64,000 bases of DNA from Clostridia bacterium (GTDB taxonomy: Bacteria > Bacillota > Clostridia > Oscillospirales > Acutalibacteraceae), in contig JAFYVE010000027.1 of assembly GCA_017549285.1 (NCBI GenBank), positions 16,835-80,834 on the forward strand, written 5' to 3'. The notes under the pieces were generated by a model. It was not told where the DNA came from and did not search any database. It was given only the letters and a program-made list of their open reading frames with translations. Of this stretch, positions 42,056 through 50,179 are shown one piece after another (position 1 is the stretch's first letter; each line of letters opens with the position of its first letter). Both the position numbers and the translations under genes were made by a program.

Positions 42056-43177
42056 AATATCAATCTTAACGCCATTGACTTCAACCGCATCGTTTACACA
42101 AATCATTATGTATTTGACACCATTGATTATCTGTGTTGAAACAAGGTCTGTTCTTTCGGGGTTGACTTTGATTGAAACGTCAGCCATACTGACTTCAAAC
42201 TTCTTTGTGTCAACAATTGCTTTCGGCTCAAGCTCTGCATTTCTGCCGAATTGTTCTTCAAACTTCTCGCCGAATTTTTCAACCTTTTCTTCTTCAACAC
42301 CGCAGTATTCAAGAACTGTTTTGAGTTTTGATTTTGAAAGAGTAAGAGGCTCTTCCTGTCTTGTTTCCTTATGTTCCTGAATCATTTCGCTTATCTGGTC
42401 GTGAACACTTCTCACAACCTGAAAATCGCATTCACCCTCAAGTGATTCACGAAGACAGGAATCAAAATTATCCTTCTTTTCGGGGGCTGACATAGGTAAA
42501 TCCACATTAAAAATTGTCTTTATAAAAGAGGGATGTACATTTGCAATATCTTTTGTGTAATAGAGTGCGTTATAAATATTTGTTGCTCTGTCATCAAAGC
42601 AGGGGAACATAAAGCCGATTTCAGGTTTGCCTATCATTGTGTGTTCACCGATAGCCTTGATTGCACTGTCACTCGGTCTGTAGCAAAGACCTGCTTTAAG
42701 AGGTTTTACGGGGCAGACACAGCAGACAAAATATGAGAAAACCTCAGTTGAATCCTCTGCAACTTCTCCGTCTTTAGCTTTTGTGTAGACGTCATAATTA
42801 TCACTTGCTATAAGGATTATGTAACTGCCCTCAAGATGTGTGCTTTCTGCAATTTTTTCAAAAAGTGTGATAACAGGCTGTTCCTCGTTGAGTTTGGTGT
42901 TTTTCAGCTCCATAAGAAGCTTGTGCTCCTCGCTTTCCATAACCTGCTGAGGAGTATATTCAAGATTTATAAGGTTTGTGCCCATACCGCCCGAAAGTGT
43001 CTTTTTCATAATGCCGAGAAGCTGTTCTGATTCATCCTCGGTACAGCTTGACATCGGCTGTTCAAAAAGCTTGACAATCTCACCCTTTTCATTAACAAGA
43101 CAACCTTTGATGCTGAAAATAGTGTTTTTGTTGGGTCTGAATCTTCTTTTTATTTCTCTGAGTTCCTTATCAGTCAT
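42053..43177 (-). CDS. DUF4317 domain-containing protein
   Basis: A 374-residue protein of a family conserved in Clostridia without assigned function. It opens MTDKELREIKRRFRPNKNTI, contains a charged central region, the segment FVCCVCPVKPLKAGLCYRPSD near 150-170, and a helical, Glu/Lys-rich part near 270-315. No signal peptide or membrane helix is visible, so it is probably cytoplasmic. Its ATG overlaps the end of the upstream phosphatase gene by 8 bases, which suggests co-translation. Confidence 0.8.
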   Translation of the reverse strand: MTDKELREIKRRFRPNKNTIFSIKGCLVNEKGEIVKLFEQPMSSCTEDESEQLLGIMKKTLSGGMGTNLINLEYTPQQVMESEEHKLLMELKNTKLNEEQPVITLFEKIAESTHLEGSYIILIASDNYDVYTKAKDGEVAEDSTEVFSYFVCCVCPVKPLKAGLCYRPSDSAIKAIGEHTMIGKPEIGFMFPCFDDRATNIYNALYYTKDIANVHPSFIKTIFNVDLPMSAPEKKDNFDSCLRESLEGECDFQVVRSVHDQISEMIQEHKETRQEEPLTLSKSKLKTVLEYCGVEEEKVEKFGEKFEEQFGRNAELEPKAIVDTKKFEVSMADVSIKVNPERTDLVSTQIINGVKYIMICVNDAVEVNGVKIDI

Positions 43178-43646
43178 TGTTTTTCTCCTTTAAAAATTGT
43201 AAAAGTCCCGTACATCCGTCATAGATATCATTGTAAGCCACATCAAAACGGTCAGAATACCACGGGTCGGCAACATCACCTTTACGGGATGTGAAATCCA
43301 TCATTTTACAAACTTTGCCGTCGGGGTCTGAGCCTAAAATTCTCATTGCATTTCGGACATTGTTTGAATCCATACAGATGAACATATCGTAATTGTTGTA
43401 ATCGCTCTTTTTAAGCTGAACGGCACGCTTGCCTTCGCAGGTGATGCCGTGTTTTGCAAGTTCCGCCTTTGCAGGGGGATAAACAGGATTACCGATGCCG
43501 TTCCATATCTCTTCCGTGCTTGTGGCAGAAGATGAAACAATATATTTATGAGAAAGATTGTTTTCTTCAATCATCTTTCTGAAAATAAACTCTGCCATAG
43601 GTGAACGGCAGATGTTCCCGTGGCAGACGAACATTATTTTTGTCAT
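43170..43646 (-). CDS. Low-molecular-weight protein-tyrosine-phosphatase
   Basis: A 158-residue cytoplasmic phosphatase with the signature loop VCHGNICRSPMAEF: Cys8 is the nucleophile and Arg14 binds phosphate. The general-acid Asp lies in VADPWYS near 128. In Firmicutes such enzymes act on protein phospho-tyrosine or phospho-arginine; which is used here is unknown. The stop lies within the start of the DUF4317 gene, so the pair forms a tight two-gene unit. Complete for the family (about 150-160 residues). Confidence 0.92.
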   Translation of the reverse strand: MTKIMFVCHGNICRSPMAEFIFRKMIEENNLSHKYIVSSSATSTEEIWNGIGNPVYPPAKAELAKHGITCEGKRAVQLKKSDYNNYDMFICMDSNNVRNAMRILGSDPDGKVCKMMDFTSRKGDVADPWYSDRFDVAYNDIYDGCTGLLQFLKEKNND

Positions 43647-43699
43647 AAAATCACGCTCCGTTGATTTTTGTCAGACCGTATGGGTGTTATTATATCATA

Positions 43700-43732
43700 T
43701 AAATAAAACAACCGCAACCTTAAAAGTTGCGG
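43700..43732 (-). terminator. Terminator of the XRE regulator gene
   Basis: Stem CCGCAACTTT / AAGGTTGCGG on the minus strand followed by TTGTTTTATTT. Confidence 0.8.
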
Positions 43733-43741
43733 AGTATGATA

Positions 43742-44152
43742 TTATTCTTTATTCAATTTGCAGATTCCGTTTATTTTATATAGTTTTCCGTAATCAAAAT
43801 GGATATTTACAGAATTTAAGCCGTCTGATAATACAGCTTCTGACTGATTAAAAAGTTTTTTACCCTGAAATACGGCAAATCTTATTTTGCTGTCATCTTC
43901 CCACGGCATAGTGTCAACAAGAGAAAATACAGGTTCTGTATTTATCTTCCTGCCGAATAATTCATCAATTGAAATGTCAAAAACCTCTGCAATAACGGGT
44001 AAAAGCATAATATCGGGAGAAGAGAGCTGTTGTTCCCATTTCGAAACTGCCTGTGATGAAATATTGAGCCTGACTGCAAGTTCTTCCTGTGTCATTGCGT
44101 TAAGTCTTCTGTAATATGCAATTCTGTTACCGATTGATAAGTTGTTATTCAT
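43742..44152 (-). CDS. XRE-family helix-turn-helix transcriptional regulator
   Basis: A 136-residue protein. Residues about 8-62 form a Cro/C1-type DNA-binding domain (IAYYRRLNAMTQEELAVRLNISSQAVSKWEQQLSSPDIMLLPVIAEVFDISIDELFG). The remaining 70 residues are a small beta-rich domain with no recognised ligand-binding motif (FAVFQGKKLFN...). The target is unknown. It is the first gene of a small locus of low GC between the phosphatase operon and tRNA-Ser. AAAGGACGGTAACGTT precedes the ATG. Confidence 0.85.
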   Translation of the reverse strand: MNNNLSIGNRIAYYRRLNAMTQEELAVRLNISSQAVSKWEQQLSSPDIMLLPVIAEVFDISIDELFGRKINTEPVFSLVDTMPWEDDSKIRFAVFQGKKLFNQSEAVLSDGLNSVNIHFDYGKLYKINGICKLNKE

Positions 44153-44289
44153 AACGTTACCGTCCTTTCACATTTCTTGATTATATAATAACAGAGCTTA
44201 AAAAGAATTTAAAGATAACGGATTGATTATTTCTGTTACTGTTGGTTTAGTATGAGAAATATACGTCTGCGTAAATCGGATAACTTATC

Positions 44290-44352
44290 TTATGGTTATA
44301 TAAAAAATTCCGATAAAAACTTCTCGGGATTTTTTCTGAAGACTAACCATAA
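44290..44352. repeat. Nested inverted repeat upstream of the XRE gene
   Basis: An outer perfect 9-bp pair TTATGGTTA (44290-44298) / TAACCATAA (44344-44352) encloses a 12-bp near-perfect stem AAAAAATTCCGA / TCGGGATTTTTT. On the minus strand this could also terminate the transcript of the orphan gene ending at 44460. Confidence 0.5.
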
Positions 44353-44364
44353 TTTTAATACAAA

Positions 44365-44435
44365 TGCACCCCCTTTTGAGATTAGTGGGTGCAAAGTCAT
44401 TTCAAGGGGTGCATTTTTGAGCCAAAGGGGGTGCA
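44365..44435. repeat. Four copies of a TGCACCC motif
   Basis: TGCACCCCC at 44365-44373 in one orientation; GGGTGCA at 44387-44393, GGGGTGCA at 44406-44413 and GGGGGTGCA at 44427-44435 in the other. The last three are spaced about 20 bases apart. The first and last form a 12-bp perfect inverted repeat (TGCACCCCCTTT / AAAGGGGGTGCA). No other coding content was seen in 44153-44459. Confidence 0.5.
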
Positions 44436-44459
44436 AGTTCCCTGTTTAAGAATAAAAGA

Positions 44460-44825
44460 TTAGTCAAATGTGATGTCGATAGATTGGCAATACAGGCTAA
44501 AGAAAGTGTGATTTACAAGATGAATTTGAACTTCAAGAATGCCTTTATTGAGCCATCGTTCTCCGTAATTGAAATCTTTATCATATGTAGCAAACAACAT
44601 TTGTATAAACGGTGTGGAGTTGTTGTCCTGAACTTCATGAACCTCTGCATGATCGATCATTTGATCATCCCAAATCAATAAATTTGTCAAACCAATGAAA
44701 CCATTGAATTTTACAATGAGTTGTTTTTGTAATGTATAATTGAAAACAAATAATGTCGCACAATTGTACTCTATCTCTATTTTCTCAATATCACTATCCG
44801 CCCAATCAATGTCACAAAAATTCAT
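44460..44825 (-). CDS. Hypothetical protein (orphan, 121 residues)
   Basis: An acidic, probably beta-rich soluble protein of unknown family. It opens MNFCDIDWADSDIEKIEIEY and includes LTNLLIWDDQMIDHAEVHEV near 46 and YGERWLNKGILEVQIHLVNH near 86. No signal peptide, membrane segment or catalytic motif is visible. The gene looks real: AAAGGAGGC lies 7 bases before the ATG, and an extended -10 promoter with three direct repeats lies upstream. The size and character resemble small immunity or DUF proteins of accessory loci, but no assignment is made. Confidence 0.6.
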   Translation of the reverse strand: MNFCDIDWADSDIEKIEIEYNCATLFVFNYTLQKQLIVKFNGFIGLTNLLIWDDQMIDHAEVHEVQDNNSTPFIQMLFATYDKDFNYGERWLNKGILEVQIHLVNHTFFSLYCQSIDITFD

Positions 44826-44848
44826 TTTAACGCCTCCTTTGTAAAACT

Positions 44849-44920
44849 ATTCTATCATATAACAAAGTATAATTCAACGATTATCGTTGCAATTTAACGA
44901 TTATCTGTCTTTTAACGATT
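44849..44920 (-). promoter_or_regulatory. Promoter of the orphan gene with three direct repeats
   Basis: On the minus strand TTGAAT (complement of 44872-44877), a 17-base spacer, and TAGAAT (complement of 44849-44854, preceded by TGA). The repeat AATCGTT(A/G)AA occurs three times upstream (plus-strand AACGATT at 44876, 44897 and 44914). The repeats are about 18-21 bases apart and the proximal one overlaps the -35 box. This fits a cooperative operator. Confidence 0.55.
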
Positions 44921-44923
44921 TGA

Positions 44924-45092
44924 AATGATATATCGCTGGTGCGATATGATATACGGCATTGCTGTATGATATACTTGCTATGCAAGCATGATATAATATC
45001 CGTTCCTTCATATGCCGTAGGCATATATCATCCACCGAAGGTGGGTATCATATCGAAGATATATCACCCGTTCTGAGAGGAACGGATATCAT
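44924..45092. repeat. Modular hairpin array B with shared linkers
   Basis: Palindromes ATATCGC/GCGATAT (44930-44947), ATACGGC/GCTGTAT (44951-44967), TTGC/GCAA (44974-44986), ATATGCC/GGCATAT (45010-45026), CCACC/GGTGG (45032-45044), ATATC/GATAT (45050-45062) and CCGTTC/GAACGG (45068-45085) are joined by ATGATAT, ATCAT or ATATCAC linkers. An outer 11-bp perfect pair ATATCCGTTCC (44996-45006) / GGAACGGATAT (45079-45089) encloses the second half and competes with the last inner hairpin for the same arm. It shares linkers with array A at 9342. Confidence 0.7.
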
Positions 45093-45093
45093 T

Positions 45094-45130
45094 GAAAACA
45101 CCCTCATTGTATCACAATGAGGGTGTTTTC
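45094..45130. terminator. Strong hairpin after tRNA-Ser
   Basis: A perfect 17-bp stem (GAAAACACCCTCATTGT and its complement) with a 3-base loop, one base past the CCA end of tRNA-Ser on the minus strand. Confidence 0.8.
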
Positions 45131-45131
45131 A

Positions 45132-45220
45132 TGGCGGAGACGGAGAGATTCGAACTCTCGAGCCTTTTCAGGCTAACGCATTTCGAGTGCGCCCCGTTAT
45201 GACCACTTCGATACGTCTCC
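45132..45220 (-). tRNA. tRNA-Ser (anticodon CGA)
   Basis: An 89-base class II tRNA on the minus strand. Acceptor GGAGACG / CGTCTCC with G discriminator and CCA; anticodon stem GCGCA/TGCGT with loop CTCGAAA (anticodon CGA, reads UCG); long variable arm TAGCCTGAAAAGGCT; T-arm GAGAGTTCGAATCTCTC. Confidence 0.95.
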
Positions 45221-45301
45221 TTGATATTGCTAAATTAGTTTATCAAAGTATAGGGGTTTTGTCAATAGAAATTGCTGTTTTTTATATTGTCAAACTGATT
45301 A

Positions 45302-45331
45302 AGAAAAGAGATGCCTCATACGAAGCATCTC
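45302..45331 (-). terminator. Terminator of the GPH transporter gene
   Basis: On the minus strand GAGATGC / GCATCTC with a 10-base loop, then TTTTCTT. Confidence 0.8.
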
Positions 45332-45338
45332 CTGATAA

Positions 45339-46766
45339 TCAATATTTTCTTGAAAGCTGAGCTTCTGCGTCTTCTCTTGTTATTTCACCGCTGTTTGCTT
45401 TTGCCATAATTTCAACGTCCTTATCGTTGAGCTTATAGAATACATAGAATGCCATTGAAATCACATAGCCTATAACGGGAACGAGTGCGTAAGTCAGCCA
45501 CAGCCCGTTTATAGCTTCGGGAGTCTGAGTAACACCGCTTGCTGCAAGTTCTTCAAAGCTTGCGGCAGTAACCTCTTTCCATCCGAACCAGCCGAGAATA
45601 ATCATAGCCATTGATGATGAAACAGCGGCTGTGATTTTTGCAGAGAATGTCTGGATAGCAAACGTGATACCCTTTGCATCGGTGCCTGTCTTGAATTTAC
45701 CGTATTCCGCACAGTCAGGTGTGAACATAAAGTTCATAATGCCCACAATTGAAGCGGGAACCGTTCTGAGAACATTGAGCGCAATAAATACCCATATATT
45801 ACCGTATCCGCAGATAAAGATAAGTGCACTTGTGATGATAATACCCACGTTACTCCAGAAATAAACCTTGAACTTATCGTGTTTTCTGATAATAATCGGG
45901 ACAAGCAATGCGGCAATTAGCTGTGCAGGAGTTGTGATTGCTCCGATAACAAGACTGAATAATGAATCACCGAAAAGGTAATATGACGCAATAATGCCGA
46001 GAGTGTTGTTTGTCAGGAATGAATTTGCAACGATGAATCCGCCGTAATAAATAAGGAGATATTTATTTTTTATAAGATATCTGAACATTTCGATAAGTGA
46101 AAAATTCTCTTCACTTTCGCTTCTGACATAGTTTCTTTCTTTACCCGTAAGACCGATGGGGATCATAACAATCGCACCGATGATTGAAGCAATAACAACT
46201 GTCCAGGTGTAGCTTAACCCCACTTTTTCGCTGGGAAGAATGGTAAATATGCCTGTGATAAGGGCAATACCTACACCGCTTAAAATCTGTCTTCTTGACA
46301 TAAGGGTGTTTCTCTCATCAAGGTTTGAAGTGATTGTTGTAACCATTGTGTAAATGGGCACATCGCAGATTGTGTATGCTGTATCCCAGAAAATATATGC
46401 AAGGGCAAACCAGAGAAGCTTTACTGTTTCACTTGCCGCTGTGGGAATAGCAAAAAGAATGATTGATGCGGCAGGAATGAGAAGTGTTGAAATTCTTACC
46501 CAGGGAAGACATTTCTGCCCGTTTTTAAACTTGATTTTGTCAAAAATAGCACCGAAAAGAGCATCGTTCACAGCGTCCCATACTTTGACTGCAAGCACAA
46601 CAACGCCTGCTTTTGCCATATCGATACCTGTCATCATAAGGTATGTTGTAAGATAACTTGCAACGAGGAAATAGAAGATGTTCTGTCCCGTGAAATAGAC
46701 GAGATAAGAATTTCTTTCAATAGGAGAAGTCTGCCAGCTAACGGCAATTTTTTTTTCTTTAGCCAT
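45339..46766 (-). CDS. GPH-family (glycoside-pentoside-hexuronide:cation) sugar symporter
   Basis: A 475-residue inner-membrane carrier with about 12 hydrophobic helices. VKVWDAVNDALFGAIFDKIKFKNGQKCLPWVR near 58-90 carries the D-x-x-x-D pattern and loop typical of MelB-like GPH symporters, and FWDTAYTICDVPIYTM near 125 is another family hallmark. It imports a sugar or oligosaccharide with sodium or protons. Substrate unknown; the fucosidase at 40161 and fucI at 59671 make a fucosyl compound one possibility. GGAGGTCATTTT precedes the ATG. It lies 45 bases after the LTA-synthase-like gene on the same strand. Confidence 0.85.
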   Translation of the reverse strand: MAKEKKIAVSWQTSPIERNSYLVYFTGQNIFYFLVASYLTTYLMMTGIDMAKAGVVVLAVKVWDAVNDALFGAIFDKIKFKNGQKCLPWVRISTLLIPAASIILFAIPTAASETVKLLWFALAYIFWDTAYTICDVPIYTMVTTITSNLDERNTLMSRRQILSGVGIALITGIFTILPSEKVGLSYTWTVVIASIIGAIVMIPIGLTGKERNYVRSESEENFSLIEMFRYLIKNKYLLIYYGGFIVANSFLTNNTLGIIASYYLFGDSLFSLVIGAITTPAQLIAALLVPIIIRKHDKFKVYFWSNVGIIITSALIFICGYGNIWVFIALNVLRTVPASIVGIMNFMFTPDCAEYGKFKTGTDAKGITFAIQTFSAKITAAVSSSMAMIILGWFGWKEVTAASFEELAASGVTQTPEAINGLWLTYALVPVIGYVISMAFYVFYKLNDKDVEIMAKANSGEITREDAEAQLSRKY

Positions 46767-46811
46767 AAAATGACCTCCTGTTTGTATTATGGATTTGTTT
46801 TAACAGTCAGC

Positions 46812-48689
46812 TCAGTATTCTGTTACATTCTTTGTGTCGAACGGCTCGTTATTACCTTTGAGAATATTCTCGTTATAGAAATCACTCTTGTATTTATATT
46901 TTTTGCTTATCAAATTCCAGCCTTTTTCACCGCCGTGTTCTTCAAACAGAGTGGGAGTGTCTGAGAAAAGGTTTGTTCCGAGTGCAAGTCTGTCTCCTTC
47001 AATTTTTACACCGAGCCCTGCAAGAATTGTGGGGAACATATCTGCATTGTACCACCAACGGTTATGAAGTTTTTCTTCGGGAATTTCACCTACAGACGGT
47101 GCCGGATTAAGAATGAGATTGAATGTTGTTCTGAGATAGTCTTCGCTGAAATTCTCAAAGAATTTTGTGTCCATACTCAGATGGTCACCGATAAGCACAA
47201 TTGTTGTGTTTTCATAGAACGGCTGTTCCTGAATCCAACGCACAAACTTTACCGTTTCGGATGCGCTGTAAGCAATAACGTTTGCATACTGACTGTCACG
47301 GGGTGTGGGGGTATTGGGGCCAACATAACCGTCAGGGAAGTGGGTGTCGGCAGTTTCCATTATGAAGCAGAAAGGTTTTCCTGTTCCGTGAAGCCTTGTC
47401 AGCTCATCTTTCGCATATTCATACAGCTTATCATCCTCATAACCCCACCAGACCTGATAGTTTTTCGGAATCCAACCTTTTTCTTTTGCGGCATTGTAAT
47501 CAAGAATGTTGTATTTGCCATGACTTTCATAAAAGAAATTGAGTCCGCCGAATTTTGCACTTGCACCGAACATAAGTGACTGTTCATAACCCTGTGATTC
47601 AAGAATATCACCGAGTGTTATTGCACCGGGCATAAAGTTATCTGCAGCACCGTACTGATTGCCGCCTGTTGTGACCTTCATCGGGATTCCGCCGTTCATA
47701 TTCACCATAGCAGCAACAGACCATGTACAGCCTGTTGTTGCTACAGGACCGCCGAGACCGTCAGGATTGTTTGAGAAAACATAGCCTTCTTCGGCAAGGT
47801 CTGTCAGGGGCTTTATAAGGTTTTCTTCCATATAGCCACCCATATCGGTTGAAGCATATGAATTTTCCATTGATTCAAGATAGATATGTATGAGATTTCT
47901 CTTCTTTTCAGGGAACTGAAGTTTTATATCTTCGGGATGTACATAGTTGTCTTCAATGAAAGATTCATCAATGACATACATTTTAAGAAGTGTTATAAGA
48001 TCAAATTGAACAATTCCGAATGTACAACCGCCGATAAGAAGTGCGAGTGAAAGTACAAGGTTTGTGATTTTTTTTGCAAGAGATGAAAAAATCTTTTTTT
48101 CCTTGTTTCTGTTTTTATAAAAAAGTTCTTTTGTTGAGAATATGAAAATTGATGCAAAAATAGTTACGGCAACCGTTCTGAACACAGGACCTGTCCATAA
48201 TGAATTCATTATGTCATCACTTGTGCCTTCTGTTGGTGAAAATATATTGATAATCATCTGGTCAGGTGAAAGGTCACCGAATGTTTCTTTACCCCATAAA
48301 GTGCCTGTTAATGCGGCTGTACCGAGTGCGGTGAAAATGAGTGAAACAATTTTGAGAACAAACTTTTTCTTTGTTTTTTCATCTTCAGGTCTGCAATACA
48401 GCACGGAATTGATTGATGCTGAAAGAAATATCCAGATAAAACCTGACAAAAGTGTTACCGCAAAAAAGATAAAAGGAAAATATGACGGATGCGAAGATAA
48501 CGGAAAAAAGGATGAACCGTCAGAACATTTATAATATATATCAGATATTGTAATTGCAGTGAGAATTGATACTGCAATATCAGCAATCGTTGTAAAAATG
48601 GTTGAACTGATTTTTTTGTTTTTTCTGAAAAAAACAACGTCAATTGTACATATGATAATTCCTGCAACAAGTGCCGCAATAAAAGCCAT
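46812..48689 (-). CDS. LTA synthase-like membrane sulfatase/phosphotransferase
   Basis: A 625-residue protein with about five N-terminal membrane helices (residues 1 to about 250) and an extracellular alkaline-phosphatase/sulfatase-fold domain (about 265-600). NLIHIYLESMENSYAS gives the first metal-ligand Glu, VATTGCTWSVAAMV the catalytic-threonine region, CFIMETADTHFPDGY a conserved His, and TTIVLIGDHLSMD the Asp/His metal pair. It should transfer glycerophosphate or a similar phospho-group to a surface glycolipid or glycan. The polymer made is unknown. AGGAGTGAT precedes the ATG. Divergent from spoVAD. Confidence 0.82.
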   Translation of the reverse strand: MAFIAALVAGIIICTIDVVFFRKNKKISSTIFTTIADIAVSILTAITISDIYYKCSDGSSFFPLSSHPSYFPFIFFAVTLLSGFIWIFLSASINSVLYCRPEDEKTKKKFVLKIVSLIFTALGTAALTGTLWGKETFGDLSPDQMIINIFSPTEGTSDDIMNSLWTGPVFRTVAVTIFASIFIFSTKELFYKNRNKEKKIFSSLAKKITNLVLSLALLIGGCTFGIVQFDLITLLKMYVIDESFIEDNYVHPEDIKLQFPEKKRNLIHIYLESMENSYASTDMGGYMEENLIKPLTDLAEEGYVFSNNPDGLGGPVATTGCTWSVAAMVNMNGGIPMKVTTGGNQYGAADNFMPGAITLGDILESQGYEQSLMFGASAKFGGLNFFYESHGKYNILDYNAAKEKGWIPKNYQVWWGYEDDKLYEYAKDELTRLHGTGKPFCFIMETADTHFPDGYVGPNTPTPRDSQYANVIAYSASETVKFVRWIQEQPFYENTTIVLIGDHLSMDTKFFENFSEDYLRTTFNLILNPAPSVGEIPEEKLHNRWWYNADMFPTILAGLGVKIEGDRLALGTNLFSDTPTLFEEHGGEKGWNLISKKYKYKSDFYNENILKGNNEPFDTKNVTEY

Positions 48690-48801
48690 AATATCACTCC
48701 TGAAAACATCGTTTCTTTGATTATAGCCGAACAGAAAAAATAATGCAATATTATTGTGAATATCTTTTCTTTTTCTGTGAAAAACAATTATGGTGATTAA
48801 A

Positions 48802-49815
48802 ATGCAGAGAATCGGAAAAAATGTATTGAAACTTTCGGGAATGACACGTGTTGCGGGAAGTGCGGGCGTGGGTGCAAAAACCGAAAGTGAAGGACCACTC
48901 AGGGATGATTTTGATTTTCTTTATCCTGATGACGGAATAGGGCAGTCAACATGGGAAAAGGCTGAAAGTGAGCTTCAGAAAAAAGCAATAACTCTTGCAA
49001 TTGAAAACGCAGGCAGAACAGTAAAAGAAATTGACTGCATTTTTGCAGGTGACCTTCTGAATCAATGTACGGGTGCAACTTTCGGAATAAGAGATATGAA
49101 TATTCCGTTTATAGGTATGTATGGTGCGTGTTCAACTATGGTGCTTTCTCTTGCAACGGCATCGGTTTTTGTTGATTCGGGGGCGGCTCAGACGGCAGTG
49201 GCTTCGACTTCGTCACATTTCTGCTCGGCAGAAAAACAGTTCCGTTTCCCTCTTGAATATGGCGGACAGAGAACACCTACAGCACAGCGTACAGCCACAG
49301 CAGCAGGAGCCGCTGTTCTTGAATACGGACAACCGCAGGGGATTATAATTGACAAAGTAATGTTCGGAAAAATCGTTGATAAAGGCATAACCGATCCAAA
49401 CAATATGGGTGCTGCGATGGCGCCTGCCGCAGCGAGGACTATTGCTGATTTTCTGACCGATACGGGAACAAGACCGATGGAATATGACCTGATTCTGACG
49501 GGTGACCTCGGTTATGTGGGCTCTCAGCTTCTTTATGAATTATTGCAGACAAAAGAAAATATTGACATTTCATCTGTTCACAATGACTGCGGATTGCTGA
49601 TTTATGACCGTGAAAAACAGGATGTCCACGCAGGCGGATCGGGTTGCGGATGTTGTGCAAGTGTGCTTTGTTCACATATTTTCAAAAGAATGAGAAAAGG
49701 GGAGCTTAAAAGGATTCTTGTTGTTGCTACGGGAGCGTTGTTGTCGCCCGTCACATCAATGCAGAATGAATCAATCCCCGGAATTGCTCACGCTGTGGAG
49801 ATAATTTACAGATAA
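48802..49815 (+). CDS. spoVAD: Stage V sporulation protein AD
   Basis: A 337-residue thiolase-fold protein. ESEGPLRDDFDFLYPDDGIGQSTWEKAESELQKKAI, GMYGACSTMVLSLATASVFVDSGAAQTAVASTSSHFCSAEKQFRFPLEYGGQRTPTAQRTATAAGAAVLE and DLILTGDLGYVGSQLL are diagnostic for SpoVAD. In Bacillus this protein helps load dipicolinic acid into the spore. The ATG at 48802 follows GGTGAT; an ATG at 48790 has poorer spacing and would add 4 residues. spoVAC and spoVAE are not adjacent: the spoVAE homologue is 5.7 kb away on the opposite strand. Confidence 0.93.
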   Translation: MQRIGKNVLKLSGMTRVAGSAGVGAKTESEGPLRDDFDFLYPDDGIGQSTWEKAESELQKKAITLAIENAGRTVKEIDCIFAGDLLNQCTGATFGIRDMNIPFIGMYGACSTMVLSLATASVFVDSGAAQTAVASTSSHFCSAEKQFRFPLEYGGQRTPTAQRTATAAGAAVLEYGQPQGIIIDKVMFGKIVDKGITDPNNMGAAMAPAAARTIADFLTDTGTRPMEYDLILTGDLGYVGSQLLYELLQTKENIDISSVHNDCGLLIYDREKQDVHAGGSGCGCCASVLCSHIFKRMRKGELKRILVVATGALLSPVTSMQNESIPGIAHAVEIIYR

Positions 49816-49820
49816 AAAAG

Positions 49821-49854
49821 ACCGTTATGCATTTGTGTGCATAACGGTTTTCTG
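49821..49854. terminator. Bidirectional terminator between spoVAD and the DUF896 gene
   Basis: A 10-bp perfect stem ACCGTTATGC / GCATAACGGT with T-rich flanks on both strands. Confidence 0.85.
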
Positions 49855-50067
49855 TTATTTCTTCGTTTTTCTTGTTACTTTTTCCTTTGAACCATCGGGA
49901 CGTAAGATTGTTGTGTTTTCAAGGTGTCCCACAAGTGAAGCTTTTACGGAATCAATATATTCTCTTCTCAGAACTGCTTGTTCTGCTTTTTCTTCTTCTG
50001 TAAGTCCTTCTGCAGTTTTTGATTTTCTTGCAAGAAAATTTATTCTGTCAATTTTTTTCTGTTCCAT
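49855..50067 (-). CDS. DUF896 family protein (YnzC-like)
   Basis: A 70-residue, charged, helical protein. MEQKKIDRINFLARKSKTAEGLTEEEKAEQAVLRREYIDSVKASLVGHLENT matches the DUF896 pattern (IDRINELARK...GLT.EE..EQ..LR.EYI). It has been described as a small cytoplasmic protein of unknown function in Firmicutes. The ATG at 50067 follows GAGGTGA; the frame could start at a GTG three codons earlier. Confidence 0.88.
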   Translation of the reverse strand: MEQKKIDRINFLARKSKTAEGLTEEEKAEQAVLRREYIDSVKASLVGHLENTTILRPDGSKEKVTRKTKK

Positions 50068-50119
50068 TTTTATCACCTCGCATATTTTAACTCATCTTAA
50101 AAAAAATTTCAATATCTAC

Positions 50120-50147
50120 TTGAAGAATTTTCTCTAAAATGTATAAT
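50120..50147 (+). promoter_or_regulatory. Sigma-A type promoter of galT
   Basis: TTGAAG 50120-50125, a 16-base spacer, and consensus TATAAT 50142-50147. Confidence 0.65.
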
Positions 50148-50179
50148 ATAAATAAGCAAATTTCTCCGGAGGGATTTTG

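Noticed and set aside
44252-44449. 65-codon frame between the XRE and orphan genes
   Set aside because: It has no ribosome binding site, is made largely of the inverted repeats and TGCACCC motifs, and its protein has no plausible fold.
43742-45220. Genomic island integrated at tRNA-Ser
   Set aside because: No second copy of the tRNA 3' end was found in the window and there is no integrase, so attachment sites cannot be claimed.
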